Assembly (NCBI GenBank): GCA_027575765.1
Contig: JANBPT010001110.1
Span: 1-14,416 of the forward strand
From: Tieghemiomyces parasiticus
Taxonomy: Eukaryota; Kickxellomycota; Dimargaritomycetes; Dimargaritales; Dimargaritaceae
DNA length: 14,416 bases
Reading direction: 5' to 3'
Positions 1-6,716 of the stretch are shown piece by piece. The position numbers and the translations under genes are program-made. Numbering within the stretch: the stretch's first letter is position 1; the number at the start of each line of letters is the position of its first letter. The notes under the pieces are model-generated. The model did no database searches and was not told the DNA's origin. It saw nothing but the letters and a program-made list of their open reading frames with translations.

Positions 1-2081
1 TTCATGAAGGCCTCTCTATTTGTGCAGCAGTGGTTGGCAGCCGAACAAGCGGCGTCTCCCTCTGCCGCCGTCTAGATATTTTTTTTATCGAACTTTAGCT
101 ATTCCGAATCTCATTCCCTGGGGAAAAAATTCATGTCAGGTCCAACTTTCTGGTCACTTTACCCGATCCTTATTACTTTTCCTACTTACCATCGACCCGT
201 CAACTGCGGCGTAATTGCTTTTTACCGATCATTCTTCTATAATGTGTACTATTCTACTCATCACCTCAATCTCACCATATACTTATGCCGTACCCCTGTG
301 CCTTTTTCTATTTGTGCACTCGTGTTTCTGTTATTACACACCCTAATGCACCCCTTAGCCCAAGCTTTATTTACGCCATCTAGTAGTTGTACGGCCAGAG
401 CCATTACAAGAGGGTTGATTTCAAAGACCTAGGTACAGTGCACTAACGGCTCAATTTTCACCAACGAACCTGGATCGCGCATGATACCCACCTGTAGTCA
501 ACTACTCGGTTAGGTAATGCTCAGGCGCCACCAAATAGGTACTGAAGGACAAACACTGTATACCTTGGGCCGGCAGATGAGTCACGTCCGAACCTCACGT
601 TATTCCTAATCCGGTAAGCCCATACTCGGTATGGTGCATTATTTACAGCGTAGTCTGACCTTTCATAAATCATCAACAAAAGACTTCGCTAAAGAGCTGG
701 TAAGTCTCAGACCCTGATCCTGCTGATACAACCTAGGGGCATCAGACCCCGTGAGGCTTATGATGTAATCTATTATAGAACCAGATTATTCTTAATAGCG
801 TATTTTTCCATTTTAAGTGCGACATTGCTCCCTAGTCTGACGTTGTAGCCCTACCCAACCCATATTTACCAAATGTGATGTAAAAGGTATCTCTATTAGC
901 AGTATTGTTAAGGCGGCAAAAAAAGAAAGACGTTCCTTCTGTGCCAACGGTCACCCTAGGTTTTACCAATGCTTGCCCCTCCGTTACTTGCAAGAGGCTA
1001 ATGCTCTTAGATATGGCCTCCTAGTTCGGCCGTTTGTTGCATGTTGTACGTCTCAACAGGAGTATCGCACAAGCTCCACCGGAAAAGGAGATCCCAACTA
1101 ACCCTGCGGGCGGTTGGCCTTAGCCTAGATATATTTTCGTTATGATTAAGTAAACAATGCTGAGCAGGAATCTGAGGTTTTTCAGGCACATTAACTCTGA
1201 GGCCCCCATCAACCAGGCTGATCACCAGCGCCACCAGTTGGTACCTTTCATATACTGTTCATCAATATTGTCGTAGGGAAGAAACTACCCTAGAGGGGAA
1301 AAAAAGTCTAACTAGCCTAGCGAAGTTAACTAACAGAGAAATCTTACTAAGGGAACGGAATTGAAGTGTAGTGGGAAAACTGGATGGGAATGGATAGGCT
1401 GTCGTTTATTGCATAGCAACTTCGGAGGGTTATTTTATACTGGAAGGGTGTCCCGTATCGTTCGTAGCGGCTTTCGCTTGGGTTAGGAGGGAACCCGAAG
1501 GACGACAGTGCGAGACGGGGCTAGCGTCCAGGCGGGATATGAAGACCGCTGCCAAGCTGCCAGATCAATAAAGGAAAAAGATTGATGGGAGGTAAGCCCT
1601 AAAAGGATAGAGGCAGAGGCGCCTGTCAAAAAGAAGGTGACGGCCAACCGACCAGGAAGGTTAACGTCGCTGGGCAAGGACAATGAGTATACGGAGTAAA
1701 AGAACACGGTTAGAGAAAGGGATGGAAGTGCCACAACTGATCGGATCAGTGGTTAAGGGCATGACAAGGGAGCTCTTCACCAAATTCGACCAGTCGCACC
1801 ACACTTCTGAGGTAAAAAAAATCACTCACTATCCATATAGAGCTTTCTCCATCTATTTCGCGATAACAATTGTTTAGTTAGGCAAGCTCAAAGCCCATTT
1901 TGACACCCAGATAGGGGGGAATGCATCAAGTGATCCACACTGCCAAATTTTATTTTTACTAAAGCTTATACTTTAACTTTCACCGGCGTTGATGGCCGTA
2001 TTGAGTACTTCAGAACGATTTATAGGGATAACAAAGAGCTTGGCATTGTCATTTAGTGGAGTCACCGAAGTCCTACCAGCT
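1..2081. other. Gene-poor region with no supported gene
   Basis: No open frame here exceeds about 111 codons. The longest lies antisense to the 3' part of the F-box-like gene, and the others (99, 83, 75 and 64 codons) show no recognisable domain, codon bias or paired splice sites. Base composition is visibly richer in A and T than in the genes to the right. I see no tRNA, rRNA, terminal inverted repeat or array. The only supportable element is a poly(A) signal on the minus strand near 1949-1954. The stretch is best read as intergenic DNA, though a gene made of very short exons cannot be excluded by eye. Confidence 0.6.
1949..1954 (-). promoter_or_regulatory. Candidate poly(A) signal AATAAA of the F-box-like gene
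   Basis: A perfect AATAAA hexamer reads on the minus strand 128 bases beyond the TAA that ends the extended frame at 2082. That spacing is normal for a 3' UTR. If translation ended only at the upstream TGA (2553), the 3' UTR would be about 600 bases, so the position fits a transcript that carries the extension. One hexamer in A/T-rich DNA can occur by chance. Confidence 0.45.
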
Positions 2082-3699
2082 TTAAAACTTTCGCAGGATA
2101 CGGAGGGCGGGCTCACTAAGCGTGACCTTGCCCGTGGTGAATTCATCCTCGGGGATGGTATCTTCAGCCCCGGTGGGACCGAAACTAGAAAATGGGACCT
2201 TATCGCTGCTCACTGGTGTCAGGGCAGCTCGCTGCTCAGGGGTCAGGTCATCCGTATTAGTGCGTACATAAAAGTGCACCTCGTTGTCATGACGAGCAAA
2301 GTGGAAATAGCGAGTATCGTATAGAGTACCCTTACAGAATGTTGGGGGCATAGGAGCTTCTCGCACGTTAGTTATACCCCTTTGTTGACGGTAGGCCGTG
2401 AGGGAGCGTCTGATGACAGCGGCGGCCGTATCGAGGCGGTAGAGTTCTGCACATTGCATATTTTGGCGTCCGTTTGCATTCAGCACTGGGGATAGGTAGT
2501 CATTCAGCGTCTTGCGGGTCGTGTCTTTCATGGGTAGGTCGCTATCTGGTAGTCAAACAGGGGCCTGTGGTGCGTCTTCGGCGGTTCGCACGTAGCCAGC
2601 CTCGAGGAGGAGCACGGACACTAGGTTCGCGTAGGGCGGCACATCTCCGGTGGAGGTCCTGGCCAGTAAATGCATGAGGTCCACGAGGTGGTCTAGTTTC
2701 TTTTCTTTGATCATGAAGGCATACAGTTGCTTCACCAAGTCTTCGTTCACGAATGACTTGGAAAAGTTGGTCAACGTTGAAGAATTTCTCTCGTAGGCGG
2801 CTCGAATTTGGTTCGCAGCAGACCAGGGGTCATAAATATCGTGATTGAGTTTTGCGGCCACCGATTGACGGTCGATCTGGCTTATAAACTTCGCGATCAT
2901 CTCCGTTTCACCCTGGTACGCGGCAAGAAGGAAAGGATATATCGACCCATGGGTCACACGGTTGAATTTTTGGCTAAGATCAATGTAGCGAAGACGGTTG
3001 CCAACGTAATGCACAAACGTTGCGTAGATATCCCTAGGCGACACGTTGTTTTGCTGGGTGTTTGGGCTCAGTTGCAGTTGGCCATTCGGCGCGAAGTCGT
3101 CGAAAGCCAAGCCTGAATAGTAGATGTCGGCGTAGGGTTTGCATAGGGCGATCATGAGGGCCATACGCGCTTTATCGCTCAGCACTTTCCCGGAAAACGG
3201 CTCTCCATTAACTACTTCCAGTTTGGCAAGCACCTAGATAAAAATGGAAAGCATAGGCAGCCGGAAGTAATGCTATCCAGGGTTAGTAACAAGGCTGTAA
3301 TCCAATCGCACCTAAGCGTATAGGGAGGATTATACTTAGGTGGGTTTGTGTAGGAGGTCACAATTTCCAGATATGCAGGACCCTAAAGTCGCCGACTCTA
3401 TTAGAAAAACTGGTCTACACACTCCCATACGAGAAGCTGAAAAATAAACGAGCTTTCCTCGCCCATTTACTTACCTTGATTTCAGGTTGGTTACTAAATA
3501 CCGTGTTTAAGTGCCTGTCGGCATTCATCAGTGAGAAAAGGTCGAAGCGGGGTAGGTATTTAGCCAGTTCATAATGTACTTCGCTTGGAAGGTCTTTAAA
3601 TTCGACGGGTGTAGCGCGAACGCGCAGGCCCATCCCGTGTATAACCAGGGCAAGGAGGGGTCCCGCGGTAAGCCAGGACAGGGTAGACTGCAACTGCAT
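2082..3699 (-). CDS. Predicted secreted F-box-like protein; frame interrupted by TGA CTA
   Basis: I do not recognise a named family. Exon 1 is 3699-3475 and exon 2 runs from 3233, joined in phase 0. A TGA at 2555-2553 ends a 301-residue product; the same frame then stays open to a TAA at 2084-2082, which would give 458 residues with read-through. The start at 3699 has A at -3 and lies about 130 bases below a TATATAA element. A longer in-frame ATG at 3882 lies upstream of that element and is less likely. Residues 1-29 look like a signal peptide: a hydrophobic core at about 7-25 and a V-R-A cleavage site before T30. Residues 36-70 resemble an F-box (DLPSE, then AKYLPRFDL, then a leucine-spaced helix). 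The rest is probably helical, with no catalytic motif that I can see. F-boxes bind Skp1 in SCF ubiquitin ligases, but function here is unknown. The TGA could be a read-through signal, a nonsense mutation or an assembly error. Confidence 0.7.
2553..2555 (-). promoter_or_regulatory. In-frame TGA CTA, candidate leaky stop codon
   Basis: The codon series on the minus strand is GTT TGA CTA CCA GAT AGC, in frame with exon 2 on both sides. UGA followed by CUA is the short context known to promote translational read-through in fungal and animal genes. The frame downstream is open for 156 codons. I looked for an intron that would remove the TGA and keep the frame. The candidates were 13, 46 or 73 bases long, either too small or frame-breaking. 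The sequence cannot tell programmed read-through from a simple nonsense change. Confidence 0.5.
3234..3474 (-). other. Spliceosomal intron of the F-box-like gene
   Basis: This 241-base intron has donor GTAAGT at 3474-3469 and acceptor TAG at 3236-3234. A perfect TACTAAC branch site lies on the minus strand at 3288-3282, about 45 bases before the acceptor. Both exon ends fall between codons (GAA ATC AAG before, GTG CTT GCC after), so splicing is phase 0. Without splicing the first exon's frame ends within 60 bases. I consider the intron well supported by sequence alone. Confidence 0.85.
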
Positions 3700-3829
3700 G
3701 GTGAGACGATGACGGAAGGGGAGGGGGGGATCAAGAGATATACGGATGCGAGATAGTAAGCGATTGGCGAGTATATGAACTACGATGGCGGAGTGTAAGG
3801 TTCCTGTGAAGAGTGGGAAAGGGGTGACG

Positions 3830-3836
3830 TTATATA
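3830..3836 (-). promoter_or_regulatory. TATA element upstream of the F-box-like gene
   Basis: TATATAA reads on the minus strand about 131 bases upstream of the ATG at 3699. A transcription start some 30 bases below it would leave a 5' UTR of about 100 bases. This is the main reason for preferring the ATG at 3699 over the in-frame ATG at 3882, which would lie outside such a transcript. It is one short A/T element, so the call stays tentative. Confidence 0.4.
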
Positions 3837-5523
3837 TTGAATCGAGGTACGACGCTGTACCATCGGGAGTGTAGAGCGGCAAGGGGGGGATGAAGTGGAA
3901 GGGCGGTCGGGTTCGTCAGCATTGGCCATAGTTTACCCTACACATATACATCCCCATAACCAACGGCCACACTGCTTGGCTTTCCATCGCTTAGTTGATA
4001 GGCGGCCTGTTGTGGTGGTCAGGCCTGCCTTCATTGTGTAACTCGGACACCTCTCCTAATTTTAGCCCGCCAGTTGGTCCAGCGCATATGCTTCGTAGTT
4101 CCGTTGCCAACATAGAATGCACCCTACCCGCCCATATTTAGCCCGCCTGGCTGGTCGATCTACCACTCGAAATCATCATTTGTTACAAATGGTCGTAAAA
4201 AAATATATATGCAACAGGGCGGCAGCGCCCGTATCTGGCACTTTGGAATTTACGGCTAGCGAGCCGATGTGGGCAAGTGTACCCGGCCGCGAAGCCATAA
4301 CCAAAAAAAAAAATTACGGTAACTTGTCAGCCGCTCAATAGCAAGTATGGCCACCATTCAAGGTTAAAAATGTACCAAGGGGAAGGAAACGTTGTATACG
4401 CGTGGGCCTGGTGTCCCCAGCGCCGCCACTTTTCCTTGTTCTACCCTTACGCTAGCGGAGCACCCTGTGAACCCTTTGTGTACCTGTAGCACCCCGTTCT
4501 TCGAGGTCTATGGCCTGGCATTCCTTGTGTCCCTCCCTTACATTCCCCCCCTCCTCGCCATCTCCCTTCATCTTTCTCTCGGTTAATGCCACGTACATAG
4601 TGTCGCCCTCTGCGTCTCTACCGGGATGTAAAAAGGCCAAGGCGGTGCGGTATACGGAAGAGAAAGAAAACAACAGATACACCCCCGACCCCCTTCTCCA
4701 CCACCTCAGTTGCACAGGAAACTGTGCGTCGTTCAACCCTTCACCCTTCCCTCCTCCTCCCCACTGTCCCTTCTCCCTTATACAGGCCAGCTACAAGCGG
4801 TTGGCTGGGCGCTGCCTTCTGAGATGCAGCTACAGGTATAGCGTGATAGGCTGCAGGCGAGAGAGAGTGCGAGAATGGACGGGAGGCTCGAGGCCTTCGC
4901 CCCAAGTCCTGCGGATACCTGTAGACACTATTTTCCGTATCCATGAGAGTACAAGCGGCCATCCGAGATTTGTCAGGGGAAAGCGGCTATATCGGTGATC
5001 GTGTTTTTCGTTCGCTCACCTCAAATTTCGGCAGGGCCTACGCTGGACCAACCCGCCAGCAACCTCGAGAGGTACGGCGTAACCCCCCACGAACGGCACA
5101 CACACAACCCACTGAAATGATTTACTCTGCCGTCTTTACTAACACACTGCGTTGGATCCTGAACGTGACTACGTACCTGTATTTCTTTGACGTGGCAATG
5201 CTGAAATCTGTCTGTCCAACAGCGGAAGCCAACCATACCTTCACTATATGTTTTAGTATATTAGGGGAGGAATGGTAGTACTGTATGCTTCTAAGGCTAA
5301 GATAGCGTTTAGAATGCAGGCATTATACGTCGTGCTAAATAAATATTAGGTCAAGGTTTTCAACCACTGTTCCATAGGCGAAGCTATGCAGTGATTGACT
5401 TGGCGAGCTGTCCGGAATAATCCAAGCTGCAATTGTACCATTCTCTGCTGCACAGCTTGCCTTGATACCACCTAGTCATGTGCGGGTTAAAGACTCTCAC
5501 CCCAGAATGACCCGCAGTAGCAG

Positions 5524-5577
5524 AATGTAAGGACAACATCCACTCTTTGGAATGTAAGGACAACATCCACTCTTTGG
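5524..5577. repeat. Perfect 27-bp tandem duplication (two copies)
   Basis: Two identical 27-base units abut at 5524-5550 and 5551-5577, each beginning AATGTAAGG and ending CTCTTTGG. One more base matches on the left. Identity is 27/27, so the duplication is recent or the locus is a short minisatellite of variable copy number. Because 27 is a multiple of three, any frame crossing it keeps phase, but no credible gene does. It could also be an assembly or slippage artefact. Confidence 0.95.
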
Positions 5578-5759
5578 CTTCCTAAATTCGTTTTTAGAGT
5601 TGAAAAGGGTCATAAGTATCTGTGCCGGTTCTCCTACTATATTGGGAGTTGCTGCCCGCTTTATCACTACCATGTTTTAATGGCTAGCATTATTTAGCGC
5701 GGGGCCCTGTTCTCTCTTTAGTAACCTTCAGTTTATTCATTTTTAAACAGCACTAGCCA

Positions 5760-5796
5760 GCCGGTCAGGGATAAGGACTTAGTCCAGCTGACCGGC
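5760..5796. repeat. Nested inverted repeat (9-bp outer, 5-bp inner stem)
   Basis: GCCGGTCAG at 5760-5768 is the exact reverse complement of CTGACCGGC at 5788-5796. Inside the loop, GGACT (5775-5779) and AGTCC (5781-5785) also pair around one T. The whole could form a nested hairpin in DNA or RNA. It lies in gene-free DNA with no T-run after it, so I do not call it a terminator. A 9-bp stem at this spacing is expected a few times by chance in a window this long. Confidence 0.5.
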
Positions 5797-6348
5797 AAGC
5801 AGAAGTACCGAAGCTGCCGCGATCCCGCTGGTACCAGGTACCTTATTCTTCGCAGCGACCTGGGGACGTACAACTATGTTAGACCCTGAATATCTTCCTA
5901 ATGATAACCAACAATCAAAACAGTAATTAGGCACCTTTTTCCGTCGATGTCCTGATGGGGCTTGCCAGAGCCAATCACTACCGGCTGAGCATCAGCACCA
6001 CTAGTAATCGGGCTTGTAATGGCTGTGGCGGAGTTTACGTAGGGGGGCCGGTGGTTTCCACCTGGATCCTACAGATGCAGCTTGGAGGACGCAAACGTAG
6101 AAGTGAAGGGAAGAGCGTACCTACCACTATGGGGCAGATACCATAGAGCTAATGTAGTACTTACTGCGGTGGTCCTAAATTCTGCCATACCAATACAAGC
6201 GTAGTGGCAGGACAATATGGGGAAATAGACAGATCGATCAACCTCCAGGAACTAGCTCGATGGAATTGAACGCTTGAAAGATATCGGGCGTGGTGGTGGA
6301 TGATCTAGACATGACGATCAAGAGGTCAGGGGGGAGTCCACGACTATG

Positions 6349-6364
6349 GAGGTATGTATACCTC
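6349..6364. repeat. 16-bp imperfect palindrome
   Basis: GAGGTAT and ATACCTC form 7-bp arms around the dinucleotide GT. The element lies about 350 bases upstream of the ORC2 start. It could bind a dimeric regulator, but it occurs once and nothing ties it to a known factor. Confidence 0.3.
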
Positions 6365-6526
6365 TCGGCATGAACGCTTAGCGGTAAAACTAGCAAAGTT
6401 GATACAGTTAAAGAGGAAAATTGTCGGTTCAGACGGATCAACGGAGGTCAGAGAGTATGCATAGTAGAAGACGCGGTTATGGTATGAGAGTAATACGGCC
6501 CGGTATCAAGTGCAGGGGCAGCGGCC

Positions 6527-6532
6527 ACGCGT
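6527..6532. promoter_or_regulatory. MCB-like ACGCGT upstream of ORC2
   Basis: ACGCGT lies 185 bases upstream of the ORC2 ATG and is followed by GGGCGAAAA, which contains the CGAAA core of an SCB-type site. In yeasts such MluI cell-cycle boxes drive G1/S transcription of replication genes, so the position is suggestive. Against this, the same hexamer also occurs near 4398, inside ORC2 near 9154 and near 14223. That is about the number expected by chance for a 6-mer here. Confidence 0.2.
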
Positions 6533-6716
6533 GGGCGAAAAGGGGACGCTCCTGGAACCGCCGTATTCCGCACTCCACACAGTCGCCCATTCAGATACAC
6601 GCTCAAGTCGTAAGGCTACATCGCACCGGGGAAGGGAGTGCTAAATATTTACCTCTTTCCTAACTTGTGAATCCCGCCCCCTCCCACCATTTGTTACATC
6701 CATTAAATATTTAAGC

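Larger units (their letters stand above)
3700..6716. other. Long intergenic region, no supported gene
   Basis: About 3 kb separates the divergently transcribed F-box-like gene and ORC2. Open frames of up to 162 codons exist (for example 4510-4998 plus and 4943-5278 plus). They are Pro/Ser- or Arg-rich, show no domain, and the longest coincides with a pyrimidine-rich tract. Visible structure comprises that tract at about 4510-4590 and 4735-4790, the 27-bp tandem duplication at 5524-5577, a nested inverted repeat at 5760-5796, a palindrome at 6349-6364, and the region upstream of ORC2. No tRNA or mobile element was recognised. A multi-exon gene with tiny exons near 4400-5280 cannot be ruled out. 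Confidence 0.55.

Noticed and set aside
1..432. Frames of 64 and 99 codons at the left edge
   Set aside because: They sit in A/T-rich DNA, overlap each other in different frames, and have no domain or splice context.
2082..2531. A separate 149-residue gene starting at the ATG at 2531
   Set aside because: It lies in the same frame as exon 2 and only 21 bases beyond its TGA. Two tandem eukaryotic genes with that spacing and no promoter between them are unlikely, so it is treated as the extension of one gene.
3700..3882. N-terminal extension of the F-box-like protein starting at the ATG at 3882
   Set aside because: A TATATAA element lies at 3836-3830, inside this extension, and the ATG at 3699 opens directly into a good signal peptide with A at -3. 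The extra 61 residues show no domain.
4510..4998. 162-codon plus-strand frame rich in Pro, Ser and Arg
   Set aside because: Its composition follows the pyrimidine-rich tract, it shows no domain, and an overlapping minus-strand frame looks just as plausible.
4943..5278. 111-codon plus-strand frame with a hydrophobic C-terminal segment
   Set aside because: There is no recognisable family, no coding bias clearly above background and no promoter or poly(A) context. The hydrophobic stretch alone is not enough.
6421..6663. 80-codon basic frame just upstream of ORC2
   Set aside because: It is Arg-rich with no domain and lies in the probable ORC2 promoter. It could only be an upstream ORF, which the sequence cannot show.
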